64,000 nucleotides of DNA from Geodermatophilus normandii (GTDB taxonomy: Bacteria; Actinomycetota; Actinomycetes; Mycobacteriales; Geodermatophilaceae): positions 3,806,001 through 3,870,000 of the forward strand of contig NZ_QGTX01000001.1 in assembly GCF_003182485.1 (NCBI RefSeq). Reading direction: 5' to 3'. The stretch's first letter is position 1. The number at the start of each line of letters is the position of its first letter. The position numbers were made by a program, and so were the translations under genes. Positions 21,454 through 34,618 of the stretch are shown in pieces. Under the pieces are notes generated by a model. That model worked only from the letters and a program-made list of their open reading frames with translations, searched no databases and was not told where the DNA came from.

Positions 21454-22328
21454 CCGCCCGGCTCCTGCGCCCAGCGGGCGGCCGCGGCACGCAGCGCGAC
21501 CGGGTCCGGGCCGGCGGCCAGCACGTCGCGGGAGACGGTCGGGACGACGGCGCGGCCGGTGCCGAACAGCCGCCGCAGGTCCGCGGGCGTCCCGCCCTGC
21601 GCGCCCAGCCCCGGCGCCAGCACCGGACCGCCGAGCCCGTCGAGGTCGACGTCGAGCCGGGGCAGCGTGGCCCCCACGACGACGCCGAAGCTGCCCGTGC
21701 CGGCGCCCCAGCGGCTGCCGAGGTCCTGCACCGCGCCGAGGTCGGGCAGCGGGTCGCCGACCACCCAGCCGGGGGTGTTCCACCCGCGCACGGTGTCGAC
21801 GACGACCTGTGCCACCGACCGCTCCCCCACCGCGGCGGACTGCAGCGTGGCGGCGTCGGGGTTGGACGTGCGGGCGAGCACGAACAGCCCGCCGCCGGAC
21901 AGGCGCGCGGTGTCGACGGCCGGCTGCAGCGATCCGGGGCCCAGGTAGGGGCTGACCGTGAGCGCGTCGACGGCGCACGGGTGGTCGGGGCGAAGCACGT
22001 CGGCGTAGGCGTCCATCGTCGAGCCGATGTCGCCGCGCTTGGCGTCGAGCAGCACCAGCGCCCCCGCCGCGCGCGCCCGGGCGACGGCGTCCTCCAGCAC
22101 GGCCAGGCCGCGCGACCCGTGCCGCTCGTAGAACGCCGACTGCGGCTTGAGGACGGCGACCTCGCCGGCGAGCGCGTCCACCACCGCGTCGGTGAACCGG
22201 CGCAGCCCGTCGACGTCGTCGGCCAGACCCCAGCGATGCAGGAGCCCGGCGTGCGGGTCGATGCCCACGCACAGCGGCCCGCGGGCGGCGACGGCATCGG
22301 CCAGGCGCTGACCGAAGGGCGCCGTCAC
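21450..22328 (-). CDS. pyrF: Orotidine 5'-phosphate decarboxylase (mycobacterial type)
   Basis: A 292-residue enzyme for the last step to UMP. It belongs to the longer PyrF subfamily found in mycobacteria and relatives: RLADAVAARGPLCVGIDPHA, VAVLKPQSAFYERHGSRGLA, the catalytic LLDAKRGDIGSTMDAYADV and LTVSPYLGPGSLQP are all present. The GTG at 22328 overlaps the pyrD stop (GTGA), and its own stop overlaps the small membrane gene. Confidence 0.95.
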   Translation of the reverse strand: MTAPFGQRLADAVAARGPLCVGIDPHAGLLHRWGLADDVDGLRRFTDAVVDALAGEVAVLKPQSAFYERHGSRGLAVLEDAVARARAAGALVLLDAKRGDIGSTMDAYADVLRPDHPCAVDALTVSPYLGPGSLQPAVDTARLSGGGLFVLARTSNPDAATLQSAAVGERSVAQVVVDTVRGWNTPGWVVGDPLPDLGAVQDLGSRWGAGTGSFGVVVGATLPRLDVDLDGLGGPVLAPGLGAQGGTPADLRRLFGTGRAVVPTVSRDVLAAGPDPVALRAAAARWAQEPGG

Positions 22329-23685
22329 CGCGGCACCGACCGCGGCAGGGCGTCGCCGAGGGCGGCGATGCAGTCCCGCGCGAGGAAGGGGTCGGCGAAG
22401 GCGCCGGAGGCGGCCTGGACGGCGTCGGCGCCGGCGTCGTACAGCGCCGCGAACGAGGCGACGTCGGTGACCCCGCCCATCGCCAGCACGTCGAAGCGGT
22501 GCCCGCCGGCGTCCCGCAGCGCGACCAGCCGGCGGGTGGCGTCCAGCGCGGCGTCGCGGACCGCCGCGCCGGAGAGCCCCGCCACCGCGCGGCCGGGGAA
22601 CGTCGGCTGCCCGTCGCTGCGCACCACCCGGCTCGCGACGGTGTTGATGCCCGCCACGCCGTCGACGAGCGGGGCCAGCCGGGGCACCAGCGCGGCCAGC
22701 GCCGGCCCGTCGAGCCAGGACAGCTTGGCCACCAGGCCGGTGCGGTCGTCGAGCGCGCGGCGCACCCCCTCGACGACGGCGAGCGTGGCGTCCGCGTCGA
22801 GGCACAGCGGCGGCTTCACGCCGTCCGGTGAGCCGCTGAGCGTGTTCGGGCACGACAGGTTCAGCTCGACGACGGTCGCGCCGGCCTCCTGCGCCGTGCA
22901 CGCGACCCGCGCGAAGTCGTCGACCAGGGCGGTCCCGTCCCCGGAGCCCATCACGCTGACGAGCAGCAGCTGGTCGTCGTCGACGGCGGCCAGCGACCGC
23001 TCCAGGTCGGGCATCCACTCCTCCGGCGCCGGCGAGGGGACGCCGAAGGAGTTGACCGTGCTGACGCCGGGATCGCCGGGGGGCGTCCAGTCCCACGGGT
23101 CGGAGACGACGGTCTCCCCCGCCGGCCGCGGCGCGAACGTCCAGTTCGGCTGGGCGTTCGGCTCGTGCGCCCGGCTGCGCACGGTCTTGTAGGTGAGCAC
23201 GCTGAACCCGTTGCGGGCGTGGAAGCGCACCCACTCCTCGCCGCCGTTGAGCACGCAGGCCGGCACGCCCACCGGGAAGCCGACGTCGCGGCCGAGCACC
23301 CGCCAGCGCCGGTCGCCGGCCCGCGGGCGCTCGGCCAGCCGCGGCCCGACCGGGGTGGTCAGGTTGTCGCGGTAGGAGCCGAGCACGTCGTAGGACGGCG
23401 TCCGCACCCCGTGCGCGGCGAGCACGCCGCCGTGCCCGGCGGAGTACGCGACCCGGGTGAGCAGCGGCAGGTCGTCCTCCCCCGCCTCCCCGGCCCTCAG
23501 CCGGGCCGCCAGGGCCTCGGCGTCGGCCCGCAGCGCGTCGAGCTCCGCGGCCGGCGGCGTCGCGAACCGGGTGACGCCCGCGAGGAACGCCGCGGCCAGC
23601 CCGTCGAGCAGCCCGCGCGCGACGAGGTCGTCCCGCACCCGCCCGACGACGCCCCCGCGTGGGCCTCCCTCGCCACAGGGGCCGC

Positions 23686-23689
<4 letters not shown>
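22325..23689 (-). CDS. pyrD: Dihydroorotate dehydrogenase-like FMN oxidoreductase (class 1-like)
   Basis: A 454-residue protein in the pyrD position of the operon. It has an FMN TIM-barrel: [69 protein letters not shown] and [20 protein letters not shown]. The cysteine in NLSCPN is the class 1 catalytic base; class 2 enzymes have serine there. Actinobacterial pyr operons usually use the class 2, quinone-dependent enzyme of about 350 residues, so this protein is longer and of a different type, with about 80 extra N-terminal residues. The GTG at 23689 overlaps the carB stop; a GTG at 23638 is an alternative. The electron acceptor is unknown; no pyrK is present. Confidence 0.85.
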
Positions 23690-26979
<3,290 letters not shown>

Positions 26980-26980
26980 G

Positions 26981-28093
26981 TCAGGCCTCCTTCTCGGCAG
27001 CCATCAGGTCGACGAAGCGGCCGAACAGCGGCGCGGCGTCGTGCGGTCCGGCGGCGGACTCCGGGTGGAACTGCACGCTGAACGCGGGGGCGTCGAGCAG
27101 CCGCAGGCCCTCGACGACGTCGTCGTTGAGGCCGACGTGGCTGACCTCGACCCGGCCGTACGGGGTGTCGGTGGGCCGGTCCAGCGGCGCGTCGACGGCG
27201 AACCCGTGGTTGTGGCTGGTCACCCGCACGGTGCCGCTGACCCGGTCGAGCACCGGCTGGTTGAGCCCGCGGTGGCCGAAGCGCAGCTTGTAGGTGCCCA
27301 GGCCCAGCGCGCGGCCGAGGATCTGGTTGCCGAAGCAGATGCCGAACAGCGGCCGCCCGGCGTCGAGCACGCCCCGCACGGCGTCCACCGCGTAGTCGGC
27401 GGCGGCCGGGTCGCCGGGGCCGTTGGAGAGGAAGACGCCGTCGGGGCCGTGCTCCAGCAGGTCGGCGGCGGTCGCGGTCGAGGGCAGCACGTGCGTCTCG
27501 ACGCCGAGCTCGGCCAGGTGCCGCGGGGTGGCGGTCTTGATGCCGAGGTCGAGCGCGGCGATGGTGAAGCGCCGCTCGCCCACCGCCGGGACGACGTAGG
27601 GCTCGCGGGTGCTCACCTGCGGCGCGAGGTCGGCGCCGACCATGCCCTCGGCGGCGCGCACCCGGGCGAGCAGGGCGTCCGCGTCGGCGGACTCGCTGCT
27701 GATCCCCGCCCGCATCGCGCCGCGCTCGCGCAGGTGGCGGGTCAGCGCGCGGGTGTCGATGCCGCTGATCCCGACCACGCCCTGCGCGGCCAGCTCGTCG
27801 TCGAGGCTGCCGGTGGCCCGCCAGTTGGCCGGGCGGCGGGCGGGGTCGCGGACGACGAAGCCGGCCACCCACATGCGGGCGCTCTCGTCGTCCTCGCCGT
27901 TGACGCCGGTGTTGCCCACGTGCGGCGCGGTCATCGTGACGATCTGGCCGGCGTAGCTCGGGTCGGTCAGCGTCTCCTGGTAGCCGGTCATCCCGGTGGC
28001 GAACACCGCCTCGCCGACCGTCGTGCCGACCTTGCCGTAGGCCTCGCCGCGGAACGTCCTGCCGTCCTCGAGCACGAGGATCGCCTGGGTCAC
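26981..28093 (-). CDS. carA: Carbamoyl-phosphate synthase small (glutaminase) subunit
   Basis: A 370-residue subunit supplying ammonia to carB. The N-terminal domain has [17 protein letters not shown] and [20 protein letters not shown]. The C-terminal class I glutamine amidotransferase domain has the catalytic cysteine in [15 protein letters not shown] and the His/Glu pair in [11 protein letters not shown]. The GTG at 28093 overlaps the pyrC stop (GTGA). Confidence 0.97.
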   Translation of the reverse strand: MTQAILVLEDGRTFRGEAYGKVGTTVGEAVFATGMTGYQETLTDPSYAGQIVTMTAPHVGNTGVNGEDDESARMWVAGFVVRDPARRPANWRATGSLDDELAAQGVVGISGIDTRALTRHLRERGAMRAGISSESADADALLARVRAAEGMVGADLAPQVSTREPYVVPAVGERRFTIAALDLGIKTATPRHLAELGVETHVLPSTATAADLLEHGPDGVFLSNGPGDPAAADYAVDAVRGVLDAGRPLFGICFGNQILGRALGLGTYKLRFGHRGLNQPVLDRVSGTVRVTSHNHGFAVDAPLDRPTDTPYGRVEVSHVGLNDDVVEGLRLLDAPAFSVQFHPESAAGPHDAAPLFGRFVDLMAAEKEA

Positions 28094-29376
28094 TTCTGTG
28101 CCTTTCCGTCCAGGACCGTCGCCTCGCCCCGCAGGAACGTGGCGACGACGCGGCCGGGCAGCTCCCGGCCGGCGTAGGGGCTGTTGCGGCTGCGGCTGGC
28201 CAGCGCGGCCGGGTCGACGACGGCCCGGGCGGCGGGGTCGAGCAGCAGCAGGTTGGCCGGCTCGCCCGGGGTGAGCGGGCGGCCGTGCCCGTCGAGGCGG
28301 CCGATCGCCGCCGGGCGCACCGCCATGCGGTCGGCGACGCCGGCCCAGTCGAGCAGGCCGGGCTCCACCAGCGTCTCGAGGACGACCGACAGCGCCTGCT
28401 CCAGCCCGAGCATCCCGGGCCGGGCCTGCGCCCACTCGCTCTCCTTGTCCTCCACCGCGTGCGGCGCGTGGTCGGTGGCGACGGCGTCGATCGTGCCGTC
28501 GGCCAGCCCGGCCCGCAGCGCCTGCACGTCGGTGTCGGTGCGCAGCGGCGGGTTGACCTTGAACACCGGGTCGTAGGACGCGGCGGCCGCCTCGGTGAGC
28601 AGCAGGTGGTGCGGGGTGACCTCCGCGGTCACCTGCACGCCGCGCGACTTCGCCCAGCGCAGGATCTCGACCGACCCGGCGGTGGACACGTGGCAGACGT
28701 GCAGCCGCGCGCCCACGTGCTCGGCGAGCAGCACGTCCCGGGCGACGACCGCCTCCTCGGCGGCGGCCGGCCAGCCGGTCAGCCCCAGCCGCGCGGACAG
28801 GTCGCCCTCGTTCATCTGCGCGCCGGCGGTCAGCCTCGGCTCCTCGGCGTGCTGGGCGACGACGCCGTCGAAGGCCTTCACGTACTCCAGCGCGCGGCGC
28901 ATCAGCGCGGGGTCGGCGACGCAGTGCCCGTCGTCGGAGAAGACCCGCACCCGGGCGGCGGAGTCGGCCATCGCGCCGAGCTCGGCCAGCCGCTCGCCAC
29001 GCAGCCCGACGGTCACCGCCCCCACGGGGACGACGTCGACCAGCCCGGACTGCCGGCCCAGCCGCCACACCTGCTCGACGACGCCGGCGGTGTCGGCGAC
29101 CGGGTCGGTGTTGGCCATGGCGTGCACCGCGGTGAACCCGCCGAGGGCCGCGGCGCGGCTGCCGGTCTCGACGGTCTCGGCGTCCTCCCGGCCGGGCTCG
29201 CGCAGGTGGGTGTGCAGGTCGACCAGGCCGGGCAGCGCGACCAGCCCGTCGGCGTCGACGACGGTGGCGCCGGTCGCCGACAGGCGCCCGCCCACGGCGG
29301 CGATCCGGCCGTCATCCAGCAGCAGGTCGGCGGGGTCGCCGCCGAGGACGCGCGCCCCCTTGATCAGGACGGTCAC
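28090..29376 (-). CDS. pyrC: Dihydroorotase (class I)
   Basis: A 428-residue zinc amidohydrolase for the third pyrimidine step. [17 protein letters not shown] carries the first metal ligands, [16 protein letters not shown] the substrate region, [13 protein letters not shown] and [13 protein letters not shown] further ligands, and [16 protein letters not shown] the catalytic aspartate. The GTG at 29376 overlaps the pyrB stop. In many bacteria class I dihydroorotases associate with aspartate transcarbamylase; the direct overlap of the two genes fits that. Confidence 0.97.
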   Translation of the reverse strand: MTVLIKGARVLGGDPADLLLDDGRIAAVGGRLSATGATVVDADGLVALPGLVDLHTHLREPGREDAETVETGSRAAALGGFTAVHAMANTDPVADTAGVVEQVWRLGRQSGLVDVVPVGAVTVGLRGERLAELGAMADSAARVRVFSDDGHCVADPALMRRALEYVKAFDGVVAQHAEEPRLTAGAQMNEGDLSARLGLTGWPAAAEEAVVARDVLLAEHVGARLHVCHVSTAGSVEILRWAKSRGVQVTAEVTPHHLLLTEAAAASYDPVFKVNPPLRTDTDVQALRAGLADGTIDAVATDHAPHAVEDKESEWAQARPGMLGLEQALSVVLETLVEPGLLDWAGVADRMAVRPAAIGRLDGHGRPLTPGEPANLLLLDPAARAVVDPAALASRSRNSPYAGRELPGRVVATFLRGEATVLDGKAQK

Positions 29377-30293
29377 GAGGAGGCCCCTCCCAGGAGCAGG
29401 TAGAGCACGGCCATCCGCACGCTGACGCCGTTGGCGACCTGCTCGACGATCGTCGAGCGGACCGAGTCGGCGACGTCGGCGGCGATCTCCATGCCGCGGT
29501 TCATCGGGCCGGGGTGCATGACGACCGCCTCGTCGCCCAGCGCGGCCAGCCGGAGCGCGTCGAGGCCGTAGCGGCGGCTGTACTCCCGGGCGCTGGGGAA
29601 GAACGAGGCGTTCATCCGCTCGAGCTGGACCCGCAGCATCATGACGACGTCGGCCTTGGGCAGGACGGCGTCGAGGTCGTAGGAGACCTGCACCGGCCAG
29701 GAGCCGACGCCGACCGGCAGCAGCGTCGGCGGGGCGACGAGGGTGACCTCCGCGCCGAGCGTCGACAGCAGCCAGACGTTGGACCGGGCCACCCGGCTGT
29801 GCAGGACGTCGCCGACGACGGCCACCCGGACGCCGTCGAGGCGGCCCAGCCGGCGCCGGATCGTGTAGGCGTCCAGCAGCGCCTGGGTGGGGTGCTCGTG
29901 CGTGCCGTCGCCGGCGTTGACGACGCTGCCGCGCACCCAGCCGGCCAGCCGGTGCGGCGCCCCGGAGGACGGGTGGCGGACGACGATCGCGTCGCTGCCC
30001 ATGGCCTCGAGCGTGAGCGCGGTGTCCTTGAGGCTCTCGCCCTTGGAGACGCTGCTGCCCTTGGCGCTGAAGTTGATGACGTCGGCGGACAGCCGCTTGG
30101 CCGCGAGCTCGAAGGAGATGCGCGTGCGGGTGGAGTCCTCGTAGAAGAGGTTGACCACCGTGCGGCCGCGCAGCGTGGGCAGCTTCTTGACCTCGCGGCC
30201 GGCCAGCGCCGACTCGATCTGCGCGGCGGTGTCGAGGACCAGCGTGGCGTCGGCGCGGTCGAGGTCGGCGGCCTCCAGCAGGTGCCGCTTCAC
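29373..30293 (-). CDS. pyrB: Aspartate carbamoyltransferase catalytic subunit
   Basis: A 306-residue enzyme for the committed step of pyrimidine synthesis. The carbamoyl-phosphate motif [68 protein letters not shown] and [13 protein letters not shown] are intact. The GTG at 30293 overlaps the pyrR stop (GTGA). No pyrI regulatory subunit is present, which fits regulation of the operon through PyrR. Confidence 0.97.
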   Translation of the reverse strand: MKRHLLEAADLDRADATLVLDTAAQIESALAGREVKKLPTLRGRTVVNLFYEDSTRTRISFELAAKRLSADVINFSAKGSSVSKGESLKDTALTLEAMGSDAIVVRHPSSGAPHRLAGWVRGSVVNAGDGTHEHPTQALLDAYTIRRRLGRLDGVRVAVVGDVLHSRVARSNVWLLSTLGAEVTLVAPPTLLPVGVGSWPVQVSYDLDAVLPKADVVMMLRVQLERMNASFFPSAREYSRRYGLDALRLAALGDEAVVMHPGPMNRGMEIAADVADSVRSTIVEQVANGVSVRMAVLYLLLGGASS

Positions 30294-30856
30294 TGCCCCA
30301 CCACCAGCACCTCGTCGGCGCCGTCGGTCTCGGCGAGGTGCACGCGCACCTTCTGCGCCCGCGACGTCGGCACGTTCTTGCCCACGTAGTCGGCGCGGAT
30401 CGGCAGCTCGCGGTGACCGCGGTCGACCAGCACCGCCAGCTGCACCGCGCGGGGCCGGCCGAGGTCGCGCAGGGCGTCGAGCGCCGCGCGGACCGAGCGG
30501 CCGGAGAACAGGACGTCGTCGACGAGGACGACCAGCCGCCCGTCGATGCCGTCGGCCGGGAGGACGGTGTCCTCCAGCGCGCGGACCCCGCGCGTGCGCA
30601 GGTCGTCGCGGTAGAGGGTGATGTCGACGGTGCCGACGTCGACCGCGGTGCCGGCGAAGGCGGCGACGCGGCCGGCCAGCCGGCGGGCGAGCGGGGCGCC
30701 GCGGGTGGGGATGCCCACGAGGACGACGTCGGGGAGCGCGTCGCCGGCCTTCTCGATGACCTGGTGGGCGATCCGGTCGACGACGCGGGCGACGTCGGCG
30801 GCGCCGAGCAGGACGGTGGACGCGTTCTCGGGCACGGGCGCGGGCGAGCCGGCCAT
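30290..30856 (-). CDS. pyrR: PyrR: pyrimidine operon RNA-binding regulator / uracil phosphoribosyltransferase
   Basis: A 188-residue type I phosphoribosyltransferase fold. The PRPP-binding loop [20 protein letters not shown] and the N-terminal [20 protein letters not shown] followed by IPTRGAPLA are clear. PyrR binds pyr mRNA when UMP is abundant. The ATG at 30856 has AAGGAGG four bases upstream, and that sequence can be hidden in the leader hairpin described separately, so PyrR probably represses its own translation and, through the GTGA overlaps, that of the downstream genes. Confidence 0.95.
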   Translation of the reverse strand: MAGSPAPVPENASTVLLGAADVARVVDRIAHQVIEKAGDALPDVVLVGIPTRGAPLARRLAGRVAAFAGTAVDVGTVDITLYRDDLRTRGVRALEDTVLPADGIDGRLVVLVDDVLFSGRSVRAALDALRDLGRPRAVQLAVLVDRGHRELPIRADYVGKNVPTSRAQKVRVHLAETDGADEVLVVGQ

Positions 30857-30860
30857 CGGG

Positions 30861-30898
30861 CCTCCTTCCCCGCCTCACGGGACGGGTCGTTAAAGGAG
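30861..30898 (-). promoter_or_regulatory. PyrR-responsive leader hairpin hiding the pyrR ribosome-binding site
   Basis: On the minus strand, CCCGTC (30881-30886) and GGCGGG (30869-30874) pair around the loop CCGTGA. CTCCTT (30893-30898) pairs with AAGGAG (30862-30867) of the Shine-Dalgarno sequence. The upper part, TCCCGTGAGGC, resembles the conserved PyrR-binding loop (TCC-N-GAGAGGC type). Stabilisation by PyrR-UMP would sequester the ribosome-binding site, the translational mechanism described for mycobacterial pyr operons. No separate terminator hairpin is seen. Confidence 0.78.
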
Positions 30899-31087
30899 TG
30901 GGTGGACCGGCCCCGACCGTACTGCACCCGCCCGTGTGACCGTCGTCGCGCGTCGCGGTACCGCAGGTGGGCACCGGTGTCCGAGGATGATCCCGAGGAG
31001 GGATGCGCTGTCGTCATCCAGGATCACTGAGTACGCTGCGTGACGACGGAGCCCCGGCCACCACGACGGACAGTGAGCGACGAACGC

Positions 31088-31624
31088 ATGAGCACCGATT
31101 ACTCGCGGGCCCTCGGTGCCCGGCTGCGGGCGATCCGCAACCAGCAGGGCCTCTCCCTCCAGGGCGTGGAGGACAAGTCGCACGGCCGCTGGAAGGCCGT
31201 CGTCGTCGGCTCCTACGAGCGGGGTGACCGGGCGGTGACCGTGCAGCGGCTCTCCGAGCTGGCCGTCTTCTACGGCGTGCCGGTCTCCGAGCTGCTGCCC
31301 GACCCGCGCCCGTCCTCGGCGGTCACCTCGACGACGAAGATCGTGCTCAACCTCGAGTCGCTCGGCTCGCTGCCCGCCGACGAGGCCGGCCCGCTGGCCC
31401 GCTACGCCTCGACCATCCAGGCGCAGCGCCACGACTACAACGGCAAGGTCCTCTCCATCCGCGCGGAGGACCTCAAGTCGCTGGCGATCATCTACGACAT
31501 GAGCCCCGACGAGCTGACCACCCGGCTCATCGAGTGGGGCGTGCTCAACCCCGGCATGGACGGCGCCGCCCTCATGGCCGACGACGAGGACGAGGGCTGG
31601 GACCGCCGCCGCGCCCCGCGCTGA
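31088..31624 (+). CDS. bldD: BldD, c-di-GMP-responsive developmental master regulator
   Basis: A 178-residue DNA-binding protein. The N-terminal XRE helix-turn-helix (LGARLRAIRNQQGLSLQGVE, then DKSHGRWKAVVVGSYERGDR) is nearly identical to Streptomyces BldD. The C-terminal domain carries the c-di-GMP signature R-x-D-x8-R-x-x-D at R114, D116, R125 and D128, the same numbering as in S. coelicolor, so it should dimerise around tetrameric c-di-GMP. The ATG at 31088 gives MSTDYSRALG, matching known starts; GTG codons at 31040 and 31073 would extend it. It is divergent from pyrR. The acidic DDEDEGWDRRRAPR tail is lineage specific. Most Geodermatophilaceae do not sporulate like Streptomyces, so its targets may differ. 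Confidence 0.96.
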   Translation: MSTDYSRALGARLRAIRNQQGLSLQGVEDKSHGRWKAVVVGSYERGDRAVTVQRLSELAVFYGVPVSELLPDPRPSSAVTSTTKIVLNLESLGSLPADEAGPLARYASTIQAQRHDYNGKVLSIRAEDLKSLAIIYDMSPDELTTRLIEWGVLNPGMDGAALMADDEDEGWDRRRAPR

Positions 31625-31653
31625 TCCGCCGCTCCCCCCACGAGCTCCCCCAC

Positions 31654-31687
31654 GAGGCCCGCCCCGGCACGCGCCGGCGCGGGCCTC
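31654..31687 (+). terminator. Hairpin terminator after bldD
   Basis: The arms GAGGCCCGC (31654-31662) and GCGGGCCTC (31679-31687) are perfectly complementary, and an inner CCGGC/GCCGG pair extends the stem. It lies 30 bases after the bldD stop and probably ends that transcript. Confidence 0.75.
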
Positions 31688-31708
31688 GCTGCGTCCGCCG
31701 GCCGCGCC

Positions 31709-31783
31709 GTGTGCACGCAGCGCGGTCGCGGCCTGCCGCGGCCAGCGGTCCGTGCACACGCCGGGGTCACACGCCGGGGTCAC
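31709..31783. repeat. Inverted repeat and 13-bp tandem duplication downstream of bldD
   Basis: GTGTGCACG (31709-31717) and CGTGCACAC (31751-31759) are perfect inverted repeats around a 33-base GC-rich centre that itself can fold. Overlapping the right arm, ACGCCGGGGTCAC occurs twice in tandem (31758-31770, 31771-31783). The function is unknown; the GTGCACG core recalls the two palindromic elements at 47.3 and 48.3 kb, but the rest does not align. Confidence 0.5.
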
Positions 31784-31896
31784 GCGGCCGGGGACCGGCC
31801 CGGCGGGTGCACGGTCACCCCGGCGCATCCCCGGGGAACTGTCAGGGGTCGGACCTAGCGTCGGCGGCGCCGAGAACGCGCACCCGAGGAGCACCC

Positions 31897-32046
31897 GTGA
31901 GCACCGTCCCGCCCGTCCCGATGCCCGACCGCGACACCCTGCTGGCCGTGGACCGCCGGGCCGCCCTGCGCCGCGCGCAGCGGCTCAACGCCGGGGTCCG
32001 GGCCGCGGCGATGCTGGCCGCCGCCGAGGCCGGCCTGCGCGGCTGA
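31897..32046 (+). CDS. Small hypothetical protein (49 residues)
   Basis: A GTG-started 49-residue ORF: STVPPVPMPDRDTLLAVDRR, then AALRRAQRLNAGVRAAAMLA and AAEAGLRG. GAGGAG lies five bases before the GTG and a -10-like TAGCGT at 31856-31861, which together support a real gene despite its size. After a proline-rich start it is one long amphipathic, arginine- and alanine-rich helix with no membrane segment. I recognise no family. It stands alone between bldD and the converging nusB. Confidence 0.5.
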   Translation: MSTVPPVPMPDRDTLLAVDRRAALRRAQRLNAGVRAAAMLAAAEAGLRG

Positions 32047-32092
32047 ACCCGGGACGCGGTGCCGAGGCGCCCGGTGCCGGGCACCGCCGCGC

Positions 32093-32503
32093 TCAGGACG
32101 AGGTGGGGACCTCGGCGTCGAGGATGGCGCCGAGCACGCCGTTCACGTAGGCCGGCGAGTCGTCGGTCGACAGCGCCCGCGCGAGCTGCACGGCCTCGTC
32201 GATGACGACGGCGTCGGGCACGTCGTCGGCCCAGAGCAGCTCGAAGACCGCCATCCGCAGGATCGCGCGGTCGACGTCGGGCAGCCGCTCCAGCGACCAG
32301 CCGCGGGCGTGGCGGTCGATGAGCTCGTCGATGCGGGCGCCGTGGGCCGCCACGCCCTCGACCAGCCGGACGGCGTGGTCGGGGACGGGCGGGGAGACGT
32401 CGGCGATCCGCTCGCGCAGCAGCTCCACCGGGTCGGCACCCCGCAGGTCGGCCTCGTAGAGGACGTCGACGGCGCGCTTGCGCGCCTTGGTGCGGGCAGC
32501 CAT
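32093..32503 (-). CDS. nusB: Transcription antitermination factor NusB
   Basis: A 136-residue all-helical RNA-binding protein acting with NusE (S10) at boxA in rRNA transcription. The N-terminal TKARKRAVDVLYEADLRGAD, WSLERLPDVDRAILRMAVFE and the C-terminal VVIDEAVQLARALSTDDSPA followed by YVNGVLGAI are characteristic. The ATG at 32503 is 16 bases downstream of efp, so it closes the aro-pepQ-efp-nusB unit. Confidence 0.96.
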   Translation of the reverse strand: MAARTKARKRAVDVLYEADLRGADPVELLRERIADVSPPVPDHAVRLVEGVAAHGARIDELIDRHARGWSLERLPDVDRAILRMAVFELLWADDVPDAVVIDEAVQLARALSTDDSPAYVNGVLGAILDAEVPTSS

Positions 32504-32519
32504 GTCGTCGGGGAGCGCG

Positions 32520-33080
<561 letters not shown>

Positions 33081-34187
33081 CTAGAGGACCAGCAGTTCCT
33101 TGCTCGTGAGGGTCAACAACTCGGGCGCGTCCGCCGTGACGACGAGCGTGTCCTCGATCCGGACACCGCCGTGGCCGGGGAGGTACACCCCCGGCTCCAC
33201 GGTGACGGCCATGCCGGCGGCCAGACTACCCGCGCCCAGCGGGCCGATGCCCGGCGCCTCGTGGATCTCCAGGCCCACCCCGTGCCCGAGGCCGTGGGTG
33301 AAGTGGTCGGCGTGGCCGGCGGCGGCGATGACGTCGCGGGAGGCCGCGTCGACGGCGACGACGTCGGCCCCGACCGCCAGCGCCGCCCGCCCGGCCGCCT
33401 GCGACGCGGCCACGAGCTCGTAGACCTCCCGCTGCCAGTCGGCGGCGTGGCCCAGCACCAGCGTGCGGGTCATGTCGGAGTGGTAGCCGTCGACGGTGGC
33501 GCCGAAGTCGAGCTTGAGGAAGTCCCCGCCGGCCAGCACGGTGCGGTCCGGGCGGTGGTGCGGGATCGCCGAGTTGGCGCCGGTGGCCACGATCGTCTCG
33601 AACGACGGCGCCTCGGCACCCAGCGCCAGCATGCGGGCGTCGAGCTCCCGGCCCACCTCGAGCTCGGTGCGCCCGGGCCGCAGCGCGCCCTCGGCGGCGA
33701 GCTCGGCCAGCGCCTGGTCGGCGACCGCGCACGCCCGGCGCAGCGCGTCGACCTCGTCGTCGTCCTTGACCGCGCGCAGCGCCTCGACCGCGCGGCCGAT
33801 CGACGTCAGCCGGGGCACCGTCCCGCCCGACGCGGCGTCGGCGAGCACCCGCTCGAGCTGCGCCAGCCCGTCGACGGTCACCTCGTGGCTCTCGTAGCCC
33901 AGTCGCCCGGCGCCGGCGCGCACCGCCTCGCGGGCCAGCGCGGGCACGGTGGCGCGGTCCACGAGCAGCTCGACGTCGGGGACCTGGGTGCCGGCCTGGG
34001 TCGTGTAGCGGCCGTCGGTGCCGAACAGGTCGGACCCGTCGGTGCGCAGCAGCAGCGCCCCGTTGGAGCCGGTGAACCCGGTCAGGTAGCGGACGTTGAG
34101 CAGGTTGGTCACCAGGACCGCGTCGAGGCCGCGCTCGGCCGCCGTCGCGCGCAGCCGCTCCCGCCGCTCGGCGGTGCGCCCGCTCAC
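33081..34187 (-). CDS. Xaa-Pro peptidase (M24 family, PepQ-like)
   Basis: A 368-residue metallopeptidase of the creatinase/prolidase family. An N-terminal domain ([37 protein letters not shown]) precedes the pita-bread domain. All five metal ligands are visible in [45 protein letters not shown] and [10 protein letters not shown]. It cleaves X-Pro dipeptides or N-terminal X-Pro bonds. The GTG at 34187 overlaps the aroQ stop (GTGA). The position between aroQ and efp is standard in actinobacteria. Confidence 0.93.
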   Translation of the reverse strand: MSGRTAERRERLRATAAERGLDAVLVTNLLNVRYLTGFTGSNGALLLRTDGSDLFGTDGRYTTQAGTQVPDVELLVDRATVPALAREAVRAGAGRLGYESHEVTVDGLAQLERVLADAASGGTVPRLTSIGRAVEALRAVKDDDEVDALRRACAVADQALAELAAEGALRPGRTELEVGRELDARMLALGAEAPSFETIVATGANSAIPHHRPDRTVLAGGDFLKLDFGATVDGYHSDMTRTLVLGHAADWQREVYELVAASQAAGRAALAVGADVVAVDAASRDVIAAAGHADHFTHGLGHGVGLEIHEAPGIGPLGAGSLAAGMAVTVEPGVYLPGHGGVRIEDTLVVTADAPELLTLTSKELLVL

Positions 34188-34618
34188 CGGTGCCCCCGCA
34201 GCGACATCCACTGCAGCGCGAGCACGTAGCCCTCGACGCCGAGGCCGGCGATGACGCCGTCGGCGACGCGGGAGACGTACGAGTGGTGCCGGAACGCCTC
34301 GCGCTTGTGGATGTTGCTGATGTGCACCTCGACCAGCGGCGTGTCCAGCGCCGCGAGGGCGTCGTGCAGCGCGATCGAGGTGTGCGACCACGACGCGGGG
34401 TTGAGGACGACGGGGTCGCCGGCGTCGGTGGCCTCGTGGATCCAGCGCAGCAGCTCGGCCTCGTCGTCGGTCTGGCGCACCCGGACGTCCATGCCCAGCT
34501 CCCGCCCCGCCGTCTCCAGGAGGTCGACGAGCTGGGCGTAGGTGGTCGAGCCGTAGATCTCCGGCTCGCGGGTGCCGAGGCGCCCGAGGTTGGCGCCGTT
34601 GAGCACCTGGATGGTCAC
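34184..34618 (-). CDS. aroQ: 3-dehydroquinate dehydratase, type II
   Basis: A 144-residue dodecameric enzyme of the shikimate pathway. [20 protein letters not shown] contains the catalytic arginine and tyrosine; [16 protein letters not shown] binds substrate; [20 protein letters not shown] and [15 protein letters not shown] complete the site. The GTG at 34618 overlaps the aroB stop. Confidence 0.97.
   Translation of the reverse strand: MTIQVLNGANLGRLGTREPEIYGSTTYAQLVDLLETAGRELGMDVRVRQTDDEAELLRWIHEATDAGDPVVLNPASWSHTSIALHDALAALDTPLVEVHISNIHKREAFRHHSYVSRVADGVIAGLGVEGYVLALQWMSLRGHR

Noticed and set aside
31021-31087. BldD self-binding site upstream of bldD
   Set aside because: TCAC and GTGA half-sites are present but the spacing does not fit the known 15-bp pseudo-palindrome, so I do not call it.
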